DNA from: Bathymodiolus japonicus methanotrophic gill symbiont | Lineage (GTDB): Bacteria > Pseudomonadota > Gammaproteobacteria > Methylococcales > Methylomonadaceae | Assembly (NCBI RefSeq): GCF_019721995.1 | Contig: NZ_BLYC01000008.1 | Location: 101,713-165,712, forward strand | Direction of reading: 5' to 3' | Length of the DNA: 64,000 bases | Shown: piece after piece, positions 48,817 through 58,700 of the stretch | Numbering within the stretch: the first letter of the stretch is position 1 | Layout: every line of letters begins with the position of its first letter | Notes under the pieces: generated by a model | Database searches by the model: none | What the model was told of the DNA's origin: nothing | The model's input: only the letters and a program-made list of their open reading frames with translations | Translations under genes and position numbers: made by a program

Positions 48817-49692
48817 CTAAAGTAAGCCGGTGCTTGTTAAATACAGCGTATTGATTTCATCGCCCCATAATAAAGCGATCCAGCCAGCAATAGCGAGATA
48901 AGGTCCAAATGGGATAGGTACGTTTTTATCCCGTTGTACAAAAATAATCATTGCAGTACCGATAATGGCTCCTACTAAAGACGATAGCAGGATAATCAAT
49001 GGCAGGTACTGCCAGCCTAACCATGCACCCAATAAGGCGAGTAATTTGAAGTCACCGTAACCCATGCCTTCTTTTCCTGTCAGCAGCTTGAATAATTGAT
49101 AGATAGTCCACAGAAACAGGTATCCGGCAATTGCGCCAATAATACTGGAAACAGGATCGGTGAAAATATTAAACAGGCTTAAAAATAAGCCCAGCCATAA
49201 TATCGGCAAGACAATATTGTCAGGTAATAACTGATGGTCAAAATCAATGCCACTCAGCGCAATCAACGTCCAGGTAAGGAGCAGGGCGTATAAGGTTTCA
49301 ATTTGACCGCCTAGCTGGTAGGCAACAACAATGGATAGGATGCTCGATAATGCCTCAACTAAAGGGTAACGCATCGAGATGTGGGTCTGGCAGTTAGCAC
49401 ATTTGCCTTTTAGCCAAAGATAGCTGAACACGGGGATATTTTGCATCGCAGTTATTTTGGCATTACAAATAGGACAGTGTGAACCCGGCAGGGCCAGATT
49501 AAACGTATTGTCCGATGGATCGGTTATTGCTAATTCAAGGAACTCCTGGCATTCCTGCTTCCAGCCGCGTTGCAACATAATAGGCAGGCGGTAAATAACG
49601 ACATTGAGAAAGCTACCTACCATTAAGCCGATGACGCCAACGAGAGTGCAAAGTAATACAGGTGAATTCAAGATAATAGTATAGGACGACAT
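48817..49692 (-). CDS. pilD: Type IV prepilin peptidase / N-methyltransferase
   Basis: A 291-residue inner-membrane aspartyl protease that cleaves and N-methylates type IV pilins and type II pseudopilins. Two CxxC pairs in the N-terminal cytoplasmic domain (HCPICNAK and KCANCQTH) identify the bifunctional form. Catalytic Asps lie in GIDFDHQLLPD and GMGYGDFKLLALLG. Eight or so hydrophobic segments fit. The pilB/pilC genes usually found upstream are absent: an intergenic region and IS-rich DNA follow, suggesting rearrangement. Confidence 0.95.
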   Translation of the reverse strand: MSSYTIILNSPVLLCTLVGVIGLMVGSFLNVVIYRLPIMLQRGWKQECQEFLELAITDPSDNTFNLALPGSHCPICNAKITAMQNIPVFSYLWLKGKCANCQTHISMRYPLVEALSSILSIVVAYQLGGQIETLYALLLTWTLIALSGIDFDHQLLPDNIVLPILWLGLFLSLFNIFTDPVSSIIGAIAGYLFLWTIYQLFKLLTGKEGMGYGDFKLLALLGAWLGWQYLPLIILLSSLVGAIIGTAMIIFVQRDKNVPIPFGPYLAIAGWIALLWGDEINTLYLTSTGLL

Positions 49693-50113
49693 ATTGCTCT
49701 AAAAATAAGAAATGCGTTAGTACAGCACCATGTTTGATGAATAGGATGTTGTTTAAGCTACTGATTCAAAATATAACTCAGTTATACTTCGCACGGTCAC
49801 GACTGTGGATTTCTAGCGGCTGAGTTTTTGCCAATAGCTACGTTGCTGAAACCGTTACGTAGCCAGCTATGCGCTAGTTTCAGCGCCTTGCTCTCGACAA
49901 AAATCAGCTCACTATATTTTCCGCATCTGTAACCGCGCGAAGTATATCTATTAACCCGTCCGACAGACAGGGTGATGTACTAGCAGGGATTTACATGCTG
50001 GGTACAAGGGAACGGGGGTCTTTGGCCCCGTCTGTACATTGTGGGGTTAAAGACCCCGTTTCCGGTTTTAGTTATAGGTTTAACCTATTAACCAAAGTAA
50101 AAATCGTTTCATA
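49693..50113. other. Intergenic region upstream of pilD with hairpins
   Basis: No convincing gene. A palindromic pair GGGAACGGGGGTCTTTGG...AAAGACCCCGTTTCC spans 50016-50078 and could fold into a long stem. Another inverted pair (GCTGAAACCG with CTAGTTTCAGC) lies near 49849-49889. The ATACTTCGCACGG/CCGCGCGAAGTAT pair at 49785-49947 encloses it. These look like decayed repeats rather than regulatory sites. Confidence 0.45.
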
Positions 50114-50373
50114 CGCTGTCAGCCCCGGACGGGCTGATAGTCTCCAGAAGGCGCAGGGAAATTTGCCAATCCGAAGTGCGCGATAGCGCGCGAGGGAGGC
50201 TAAAATTTTATCCCGAATAGCCGTAGAGCCATTTGTGGTAGCCATGACTGAGCTGCTTTGTGCTCAGTCTGTGGCGGACGCAGGGCGGCTGGAGCATCTC
50301 CTATTCGCTGCGTAGGTGAACGAATTACGGCGACAGGAGTCCCGGAATTTCGTGAGGTAGCATGGCGCGCCTG
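50114..50373 (+). repeat. S260 structured repeat
   Basis: An exact 260-bp copy. Left flank GTTTCATA (C at -4). The 220 bp from here to the RHS pseudogene shows no gene or clear signal. Confidence 0.95.
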
Positions 50374-51202
50374 TTTTTATATCTCATGTAGCTGGTTGAA
50401 ATAATGTTAGTTTACAGGGTTCATTTGTTTTTCTCATGAATAATCGTTACATAGGGGCTGTTTTTTCCAGTAAACCAACATGAAGAATTAAAGAATGAAA
50501 CGTTTTCTAGTTAGGTGCTTTAACGCTTATTAGTCATATAAAATGAAACGATAATAATTAATATCTTCATTATAGACTACAAATCGCCTTTGTGTGAGCG
50601 GAAGACGCGTAACATATGAATATAATGCAGCAAGAAGATTAAAAAAGATCACAGATAATGAAGGAAGCAGTTTTAATTATCAGTTTGATAGTATGGGTAA
50701 TCCTATTCTTGCGGAAAGCAGAGATAAAAATAATGCTTTAACTCAAACACTCTCAAACCAATACAATCAACTGGGACAATTGACTCAATCCTTAGGCGGT
50801 GAAGGTCAGATCGATGCGTTAACGTATGATAATAACGGAAATGTTAGACAATCAAACGATGCCTATAACCAGGTTAATAAAACGCTTTATGATGCTTTAA
50901 ACCGAGTGAAAGAACAGATTGATCCAAACAATAATCCTTCTAATTTTGCGTATGATAGCGCCGGTAATTTATCGGAAGTCATCGACCAGAAAGGTAACTT
51001 AACACAGTATCAATATAACGGATTTAATGAAGTCGTTGAAATAAACAGTCCGGATACCGGTGTTGAAACCTTTATCTATGATTTAAACGGTAACCTGATC
51101 AGTCATACTGACGCAAGAAATATTACCACAACTTTTCGTTAAGACGGATTGAACAGATTAATCCAAAAATCTACACAGAATACTCAGGTTACCTATACCT
51201 AC

Positions 51203-51521
51203 CCCATCTTCGTCACTATTGATGATGTAGTTGTTATAAATCAATTGGTTGAAATTTTAAAAAGTAGCCAGTTGGCACTACAGATTTTGTGTTTTTGTAT
51301 AAAACGTTGGATTTTTTAGAGTATTTTTGTCGCATGTAAATTACACTCAAATAATGATGATTTTTTTGACAAAAGTCAATGAATTTATCGACAAAAATAA
51401 TATAAATGGCACTACAAAACTTTCAAAAAAAACACCATTGATTTTAAAGAGAATTTTTCGACAAAAAATCGCTTAAACCGATGAATCAATGGCTTAGAAA
51501 GATGAAAGTGACGAAGATGGG
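51203..51521 (-). repeat. M319 MITE, copy 2
   Basis: Exactly 319 bp between CCCATCTTCGTCAC and GTGACGAAGATGGG, with the 4-bp duplication CTAC (51199-51202, 51522-51525). Excision rebuilds the RHS codons for TYTYDV. Confidence 0.95.
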
Positions 51522-51975
51522 CTACGATGTCAATATCAACGGCGTTTTATCTCAGATTACTGATCATAACAGCACCGTCAATTACGGTTATGATTTAGAA
51601 AAAAGATTGATTTTAACGGAAAGAAATATGGAAGGTAAAACCTCTTCAATCGCCTATAACTATGATATCGATGGCAATATAAACGAGATCACTTAGCCCA
51701 GCGGAAACATTATTCGTTACGGCAGAGGATTAAGCGGAAGAGTGGATAGTGTTAAACTAAATAATAACAGTTTAATTGATGATATTTTATGGAAACCATC
51801 AGGTAATATTCAGTCTTTATCCTATGCTAACGGATTCAATTACGAAGCCGGTTTTGACTTCAGGGGAAGATTAATCACTGCAGACGGGGTTAATTCGCTG
51901 GGTTATGAATATGATAAAACCAATAATATAAAAGTCATTGATGATGAACTCGCGTATCAAAAATCGTATTCTTAT

Positions 51976-52294
51976 CCCATCTTCGTCACTTTCATCTTTC
52001 TAAGCCATTGATTCATCGGTTTAAGCGATTTTTTGTCGAAAAATTCTCTTTAAAATCAATGGTGTTTTTTTTGAAAGTTTTGTAGTGCCATTTATATTAT
52101 TTTTGTCGATAAATTCATTGACTTTTGTCAAAAAAATCATCATTATTTGAGTGTAATTTACATGCGACAAAAATACTCTAAAAAATCCAACGTTTTATAC
52201 AAAAACACAAAATCTGTAGTGCCAACTGGCTACTTTTTAAAATTTCAACAAATTGATTTATAACAACTACATCATCAATAGTGACGAAGATGGG
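51976..52294 (+). repeat. M319 MITE, copy 3
   Basis: Exactly 319 bp with the 4-bp duplication TTAT (51972-51975, 52295-52298). It is in the opposite orientation to copy 2. Excision rebuilds SYSYDVLN. Confidence 0.95.
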
Positions 52295-53036
52295 TTATGA
52301 TGTTTTAAATCGACTTGTTGATGAAAACAGTCTGTTTTCGTATGAATACGATGAAATAGGCAATAGATTATTAAAAGATAATACTGATTATCTCTACACT
52401 CCTGATAACCAGTTAACATCAGTTGATAAAAATGATTTTAGTTATGATGAAGCAGGTAATACGACTGCCGAAGGAAAGCATGGTTATCAATACAATGATC
52501 AAGGGATATTAAGCGATTATTCTTGGTCCAAAAAAGTTAAAGCATCTTATATTTACAATGGTTTTGGACAAAGAATTGAAAAGATCATAGGTAATAAATC
52601 AATCACTTTTGATTACGACCCGAATGGTCAGCTGATCAGTGAAGAAATTTATATTCATTCAGTTAAAAAAGAAAGTAGAGAAATTATTTGGTTAGCAAAT
52701 AGACCGATTGCTCAAGTCGTCACTAAATTTAGCAAGAAGAAATCGAAATCGGAAATCTTCTATATTCATGTTGACCATCTGAATACGCCAAGGTTAATGA
52801 CAGATGACAATCAAACGATTGTCTGGAAATGGGAAAGCGATGCATTTGGTCTGGGAAAACCAGATCAGGATCCGGATGGTGATGGAAACGATACAATCAT
52901 TAACCTACGCTTTCCAGGTCAGTATTATGATAAAGAAAGTGAGCTCCATTACAACTACTTTAGATATTACAATCCCAGAATAGGGCGTTATATCACCTCA
53001 GATCCAATAGGAATTAAGGGTGGAATGAATACTTAG

Positions 53037-54977
53037 CCTATCTTCGTGACATATACAGTCAATTTCCCATTATTTCAATGAGTTAAATTTTCAATCGGCC
53101 CCAGTTGGCACTGCAGGTTTCATATCAACGATCGTTTTAACTTTTCCAATCGGGTCGGGGTTAATATTCAACGCAGTGTATATTTGTTTTTGTCTGGTTT
53201 CTGCTTTGCTTGTGGTTCGCAGGTGAATGATTGTATCGTTATCCGTGGGTAAAGTAATGGTCATGCGTTGCTGGGTCGACATCCTGTTGCGAATGCTTTC
53301 CCAGCTTAGATGGATGTCCTGCAATCTAAGTTGATAACGCAGTACATGTACCAGGTGGTAAGCTAATAATGTGATGAATAGGTGTCCGGTAACCCGCTCT
53401 TCTTTTTTGTGATAGACAGGGCGCAAGCCTAGCTCGGTTTTCAGGCTTCTAAAGGTCGCTTCAATCTCAGTCAGCATGGTATAGGTTAGCCATAACTGTT
53501 CTTCCGACCAGTCAGGGATATTCGTTCTTAGGCAGTAAACACCACAGTGCTTATCTTTTTGGTCACTTTCAGGTTTACGTTGCCATTCTATACCGATGGC
53601 TTTGTTTTTTTTGTCATCCGCGATAACGTTAATGGTGTAATCTGCAGCAACACGGCTATGTTTTTCACGTAGTCGTCCGATACGTTCCAGTATTTTGTCG
53701 TATTTTTTAAGGGTGCCTTTTTTGCTCAGACCTGTGTGCAGTTTTTCCAGGGCCTCTTCCAGACGAGCATGGAAGCGATTACGGATACCTTGTTCTTTTT
53801 TTGCTTTTTGTTCTGAATGACAATAGAGTCGGGTTTCCCCGGTTTCTTGATCAACTTCACGATAAACAACAACATTGCTGTCCCGGGTATCCCTGACCGC
53901 TACCGGAGTTTTCTGATCTCTTGGGTTTTTTACATGTTGTTCTCGACTGACAACGAGATAATGATAATCTTGTTCGATTAACCAGACAATATTGTCAGCG
54001 CTGGCAATGCCGGCATCCATGATAACCACCGGCTTTATTTGATGAAAGGGATCCTTGTCTCGCAGTTCGTCAAGCATCAGTTTCAAGGTCGCGGGCTCAC
54101 TGGCGTTGCCGGGAAAAACCTGACTACTCAATGGAAAGCCGTCACCATCCAGAACCATCCCCAGAGTAACCAACGGGCAATCAGTGCGTTTCTCTTTAGA
54201 GCGACCGAATTTCGCTTTCGGGTTTCGGGCGCACTGGCCTTCAAAATAAGTATTGGTCAGATCGTACAATACAATCTTGCGGTTTAAATTGAACAACGTC
54301 TGCTCTCGGTCAGCCAGAAAATATTCAAGAGTTGCCTGATGTTTGAGTAGCTTGTCACTGACTGTATATAATCGCGTCAGGCTGGTGTTACCGTAGTCAT
54401 GACCCAGTAATTCGCCCAGGCCTGTTCGATTTTGCAACCAGTCATGTGTTTGCAGTTCACTGCTGGGTGAAACCATACGTCCTATGATAGTGCCCAGGGC
54501 CGTCGCCGTATCTACTTTATTAAAGCCCAGCGCCATGAGTTTCTCGTCTAGCTGTAACTGCTGTGCGGGGCATGCAGTGCCAGGGTTTCAACACCAATAC
54601 TACGGGCATTAATGGCTTCGACATGATTAATATCGACATGATGAAAATCTCGCGTTGTTGTTTTTGAATCTAGCGGTTGTGACAGTTTTGCAGTCATCAG
54701 TGAGCTATAGCGCTGGGCTGTTGCTTCCAGAAGTTGATTTAAATCATCGGCTAAATTGAATAGCTCTTCCTGATGTGGTTCCAAACCTTGCTGTAATTGT
54801 TCGATTCTGGCCGTCAGCAAGGGCCAGTACTTTTTATCAATCGTAACGTCCGCACCTATATTGAGCAATGTACGTTGCTTGACTTGTTTTCCTATACGCA
54901 CAGATTCTACAATGCGGTAAGTGAAATAAGCTGAGCCGTCTTCAAGGCTTTTTGTTTTGGTTCTTCGAATATACATA
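53037..54977 (-). pseudogene. IS1634-family transposase, frameshifted
   Basis: Reverse frame from MYIRRTKTKSLEDGSAYFTY (ATG at 54975) to the stop at 53091. The N-terminal ~140 residues are in one frame and the main DDE domain (LYDLTNTYFEGQCARNPKA, VVIMDAGIASADNI, LTEIEATFRSLKTELGLRPV) in another. The break is near 54565, where LALHA should continue QQLQLDEKLMALGF. The right end GCCTATCTTCGTGACATATA at 53037 truncates the RHS gene. The left end is missing: S280 begins directly before the start codon, removing the native leader. Confidence 0.87.
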
Positions 54978-55257
54978 CGCTGAAAATCATGGAAACGGAG
55001 CTTAGCGAAGTGGTGATTTTTAGTCCCTGATAGGCGACAGGGCAATTCGCTGATTCGACGTGTGCTAGCAGCACGCGAGAGGAGCAAGAATTGCATTCCG
55101 AATAGCCGTCCAGCCAGTGAGGTAGTAATGACGAAGCGGCTTTTGTGCGTAGTCGTTGCGGACGCAGGGCGTTCAGGGCATCTCCCATCCGCTGCGTAGG
55201 TGAACGAATTATGGCGACAGGAGTCCCGGAATTTCGTGAGGTAGCATGGCGCGCCTG
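54978..55257 (+). repeat. S280 structured repeat
   Basis: An exact 280-bp copy at the junction of IS1634 (left) and an IS701-like fragment (right). Left flank ATACATA (C at -4). It abuts the start codon of the IS1634 transposase on the other strand. Confidence 0.94.
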
Positions 55258-55787
55258 ATAAAGTGGTTTCGGAAAAATGATCTTGAAGCGGGAGTAAAAT
55301 ATCGCGTAAAATGAACATGAATGAAGGTCGTTTTATTTGTATAATCAATGTGTTATAAACTTTTATTATACAGTAAAACTAGGCCTCATTCACGATTAAC
55401 CTGTTGTTTTTAAAAAGAATTCAAGGCTTTTAGTCAACGGAATGTCATTAATATTGGTAATATCTAATATATCAGAAAAATAAGCATTAGCTGACGCTGT
55501 CAGCCCCGGACGGGCTGATAGTCTCCAGAAGGCGCAGGAAAATTTGCCAATCCGAAGTGCGCGATAGCGCGCGAGGGAGGCTAAAATTTTATCCCGAATA
55601 GCCGTAGAGCCATTTGTGGTAGCCATGACTGAGCTGCTTTGTGCTCAGTCTGTGGCGGACGCAGGGCGGCTGGAGCATCTCCTATTCGCTGCGTAGGTGA
55701 ACGAATTACGGCGACAGGAGTCCCGGAATTTCGTGAGGTAGCATGGCGCGCCTGTATTCTTATGCTTTAAAAACCAGGAAACTTCAG
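55258..55787 (-). mobile_element. IS701-like left-end fragment with S260
   Basis: Matches the first ~270 bp of the IS701-like element in reverse (compare 31019-31290), including the start of its transposase (MFILRDILLPLQDHFSETTL) and the terminal CTGAAGTTTCCTGG at 55774-55787. S260 interrupts it at 55495-55754. The rest of the element is gone. Confidence 0.87.
55495..55754 (+). repeat. S260 structured repeat in IS701-like fragment
   Basis: An exact 260-bp copy. Left flank TTAGCTGA (C at -4), right flank TATTCTTATG. Joined they match 31045-31060 (reverse) apart from a single base difference. Confidence 0.94.
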
Positions 55788-55859
55788 ATAAATATCTGCT
55801 TACGCTGGGTATGGTTTTCGTTTTAGCTCTGCAGTAAATGCTATACAATAGTATTATAT

Positions 55860-56062
55860 CTGAAGTTTCCCAATAATTATTTATGGTAAAATTGAAACTA
55901 TGCTACAACTATATGAAAAAATAGTCTTTTCATTCGTTTCAAATGCTATTGCCTAAGGGGAATTAAGTAGGGGTTTGCTATAAACATGGTAAAACCACCT
56001 AAAATAAACCTCGATACACCAGCATTGTGTATTTCAGCTACTCAATAATTGGGAAACTTCAG
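55860..56062 (+). repeat. M204 MITE upstream of pssA
   Basis: A 203-bp copy with the perfect 8-bp duplication TATTATAT (55852-55859, 56063-56070). It lies 50 bp before the pssA start, probably inside or next to its promoter: the duplicated TATTATAT and the adjacent TATACAATAGTATTAT look like -10-type sequence. Confidence 0.93.
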
Positions 56063-56112
56063 TATTATATTACTTTTAGTTTTAACCTACCGTTTTAAAA
56101 AAAACCTTAGTC

Positions 56113-56862
56113 ATGACTGAACTGGATCAGAAAAGCGCAAAAAAACGTAATCGTGGTATTTATTTATTACCCAACCTATTTACTACAGGCGCTCTGTTCT
56201 CAGGGTTTTACGCAATAGCATCGGCAATTTCAGGGCGCTATGAAACAGCGGCAATTTTAATTTTTGTGTCTCTGATTTTAGATGGCTTAGACGGACGTGT
56301 TGCGCGCATGACTAACACCCAGAGTGATTTTGGTGCTGAATACGATAGTATGGCGGATATGGTTTCTTTTGGTGTGGCGCCTGCTATCGTCATGTATTTA
56401 TGGTCGTTGTCTTCGTTAGGCCAGGCTGGTTTAATTGGCGCCTTTGTGCATTTAGCCGGTGGCGCATTACGCCTGGCACGGTTTAATACCCAGCTGGCTA
56501 CCCAGGATAAACGCTATTTTCAGGGTTTGCCTAGTCCGGCGGCAGCCGCAATTTTAGCGGGTCTGGTCTGGATTAGTGAAAAGTATGATTATGGTGTCGA
56601 TAGCTGGCCGTGGTTAGTGTTAATCGTGACAGTAGCTACTGGTTTATTAATGGTCAGCAATTTTCGTTATTATAGTTTTAAGGATATTAATTTACGCGGA
56701 AAAGTGCCTTTCGTAGTGGTAATTGGCGTGATGTTAGGGTTTGCCATTACCTTATCCAACCCTGCGACGATTTTATTTATATTTTTCTTTGGTTATGCCT
56801 TGTCAGGACCTATTATGACTATGTTATTATTACGTCGTAAGCGTCATGAACGCTTGAACTAA
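56113..56862 (+). CDS. pssA: CDP-diacylglycerol-serine O-phosphatidyltransferase
   Basis: A 249-residue integral membrane CDP-alcohol phosphatidyltransferase that makes phosphatidylserine, the precursor of phosphatidylethanolamine. The family motif DG(2)AR(8)G(3)D(3)D is present as DGLDGRVARMTNTQSDFG followed by AEYDSMAD (about residues 58-83). Five or six further hydrophobic segments follow, and the C-terminus is basic. It is the type II PssA found in many proteobacteria next to leuA, as here. The weak upstream site and the M204 insertion suggest altered expression. Confidence 0.92.
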   Translation: MTELDQKSAKKRNRGIYLLPNLFTTGALFSGFYAIASAISGRYETAAILIFVSLILDGLDGRVARMTNTQSDFGAEYDSMADMVSFGVAPAIVMYLWSLSSLGQAGLIGAFVHLAGGALRLARFNTQLATQDKRYFQGLPSPAAAAILAGLVWISEKYDYGVDSWPWLVLIVTVATGLLMVSNFRYYSFKDINLRGKVPFVVVIGVMLGFAITLSNPATILFIFFFGYALSGPIMTMLLLRRKRHERLN

Positions 56863-56863
56863 A

Positions 56864-56977
56864 ATGAACAAAAAAGAAAAGCAACACACGATTATGATCA
56901 GCAAACACCAGGCAATACCTTTTTATCACTCCGCTAGCTGCCTGGGTCGCCATCTGCCCTGCCGGGCATCTCTCTAA
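56864..56977 (+). CDS. Possible 37-residue leader ORF upstream of leuA
   Basis: An ATG two bases after the pssA stop opens MNKKEKQHTIMISKHQAIPF, then YHSASCLGRHLPCRASL, stopping at 56975. It has no Leu run, so classical leucine attenuation is not indicated. The 150 bp after it hold inverted pairs (GCTCAGGCATGCACGAGC near 57031) before leuA. The ORF could be a regulatory leader, a small protein or chance. Confidence 0.35.
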   Translation: MNKKEKQHTIMISKHQAIPFYHSASCLGRHLPCRASL

Positions 56978-57144
56978 TATCCCCTAAAAATACATCTCGA
57001 TACGGATCCAGCGCGATAAACGTACTCTGCTCAGGCATGCACGAGCAGGGAATACCTAAATAATAAGCTAGGCGCGCTACTCATATTTAAGAATCCGCAT
57101 CATACTAATTGTTGGCTAAGCAGCCACCATGAATGGAATTTCCC

Positions 57145-58680
57145 ATGAAAGATAAATTAATAATATTTGATACGACTTTGCGTGATGGTGAGCAAAGTCC
57201 TGGTGCGTCAATGACGCGTGATGAAAAAGTAAGAATTGCCCGCGCTTTGGAAAGACTAAAAGTCGATGTCATTGAAGCCGGATTTCCAGCGGCAAGTGAT
57301 GGCGACTTCGCGGCTGTGCAGGCAGTGGCCGAGGCGGTTAAAGAAAGTACTATCTGTGGTTTAGCGAGAGCACTAGATCGGGATATAGATCGTGCAGGGG
57401 AAGCCTTAAAGCATGCTGAGAGTTCGCGTATCCATACCTTTATTGCGACATCGCCGATTCATATGCAAATGAAGTTGAAAATGTCGCCTGAACAGGTAAT
57501 CGAGCATGCAGTAAAAGCAGTTAAGCGCGCACGACAATATACCGATAATGTTGAATTTTCTCCCGAAGATGCCGGTCGTTCAGAAGAAGATTTTTTATGT
57601 CGTATCCTGGAAGCGGTGATTGATGCCGGTGCGACTACCTTAAATATCCCCGATACCGTGGGCTATAGCATCCCAGCAGATTTTGGCGCGATGATTGCTA
57701 ATTTAAGACAGCGCATTCCGAATGCAGATAAAGCGATTTTTTCGGTGCATTGTCATAATGACTTAGGATTGGCAGTGGCAAATTCCTTGTCCGCTGTGAT
57801 GAATGGTGCAAGACAGGTTGAATGTACCATCAATGGATTAGGCGAGCGGGCAGGTAATGCCGCGTTAGAAGAAATCGTTATGGCCATTAAAACCCGCCAT
57901 GATGTATTTGCCTGTGATACGCGTTTGGATACCCGGGAAATTGTTACCTGCTCAAAATTAATTTCCAGTATTACCGGTTTTCCGGTACAGCCTAATAAAG
58001 CCATCGTCGGCGCGAATGCGTTTGCGCATGAGTCAGGTGTTCATCAGGATGGCGTTTTAAAGCACCGTGAAACCTACGAAATTATGCGTGCTGAAGATGT
58101 CGGTTGGTCGGCTAGTCGTATGGTCTTAGGTAAGCACTCAGGGCGTAATGCGTTTAAAAGTCGCATGACTGAATTGGGCTTTGAGTTTAATAGCGAGTCG
58201 GAACTCAACGATGCTTTTATGCGCTTTAAGCAGTTAGCGGATAAAAAGCATGAGATTTTTGATGAAGACTTGCAGGCCTTGATTACCGAGGTCAATACCG
58301 GTAATCAAGAAGAGCATTATAAATTAATCGCCTTAAAAGTCTGTTCTGAAACGGGGGAAACGCCGAGTGCAACAGTGACAGTTAAAATAGGCGAGCAGGA
58401 ATTCAGGGCTGGTTCGGAAGGCAGTGGTGCAGTGGATGCCAGCTTAAAGGCGATTGACTCTATTGTTAATTCAGCAACTTCTTTAGAGCTTTATTCGGTT
58501 AACAGTATCTCTAATGGCACTGATGCCCAGGGTGAAGTGACCGTTCGTTTGGAAAAAGGCGGCCGGGTTGTCAATGGCTTAGGAGCGGATACAGATATTG
58601 TTATTGCCTCGGCTAAAGCGTATATCAATGCTTTGAATAAGCTAGAAGATAAAGGTGAAAAGAAACACCCGCAGGTGTAG
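57145..58680 (+). CDS. leuA: 2-isopropylmalate synthase
   Basis: About 511 residues, the long form with a C-terminal leucine-regulatory domain. It condenses acetyl-CoA with 2-oxoisovalerate, the committed leucine step. Seen: [15 protein letters not shown] (metal and substrate site), the HxH metal ligands in [11 protein letters not shown] (about residue 200), [15 protein letters not shown], and [13 protein letters not shown]. The regulatory domain follows from about residue 390. I prefer the ATG at 57145 ([11 protein letters not shown]), with GGAATTTCCC just upstream, over the ATG at 57133. IS4-A lies 20 bp after the stop. Confidence 0.95.
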   Translation: MKDKLIIFDTTLRDGEQSPGASMTRDEKVRIARALERLKVDVIEAGFPAASDGDFAAVQAVAEAVKESTICGLARALDRDIDRAGEALKHAESSRIHTFIATSPIHMQMKLKMSPEQVIEHAVKAVKRARQYTDNVEFSPEDAGRSEEDFLCRILEAVIDAGATTLNIPDTVGYSIPADFGAMIANLRQRIPNADKAIFSVHCHNDLGLAVANSLSAVMNGARQVECTINGLGERAGNAALEEIVMAIKTRHDVFACDTRLDTREIVTCSKLISSITGFPVQPNKAIVGANAFAHESGVHQDGVLKHRETYEIMRAEDVGWSASRMVLGKHSGRNAFKSRMTELGFEFNSESELNDAFMRFKQLADKKHEIFDEDLQALITEVNTGNQEEHYKLIALKVCSETGETPSATVTVKIGEQEFRAGSEGSGAVDASLKAIDSIVNSATSLELYSVNSISNGTDAQGEVTVRLEKGGRVVNGLGADTDIVIASAKAYINALNKLEDKGEKKHPQV

Positions 58681-58700
58681 TTGATTATCTTTTGCTATAA

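Larger units (their letters stand above)
50594..53036 (+). pseudogene. RHS/YD-repeat protein gene, truncated, with nonsense codons and two M319 insertions
   Basis: YD repeats run throughout (for example VTYEYNAARRLKKITD, FNYQFDSMGNPI, YEYDEIGNRLLKD), ending in the RHS core HVDHLNTPRLMTD, GQYYDKESELHYNYFRYYNP and GRYITSDPIG. The 5' part is absent. Tyr codons have become TAA at 51140 and TAG at 51694. M319 copies at 51203-51521 and 51976-52294 interrupt it at two YD motifs. The 3' toxin part is removed by IS1634 at 53037. Intact RHS proteins are large shell-forming polymorphic toxins; this is a dead remnant. Confidence 0.88.

Noticed and set aside
50594..53036. Reassigned stop codons (Tyr at TAA/TAG) in the RHS gene
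   Set aside because: Core genes in the window end normally at TAA and TAG, so the two in-frame stops are better read as mutations in a dead gene.
54907..55188. Reverse ORF MGDALNALRPQRLRTKAAS in S280 copies
   Set aside because: It is antisense to the structured element, differs in ends between copies, and has no start signal. Same reasoning as for the S260 ORF.
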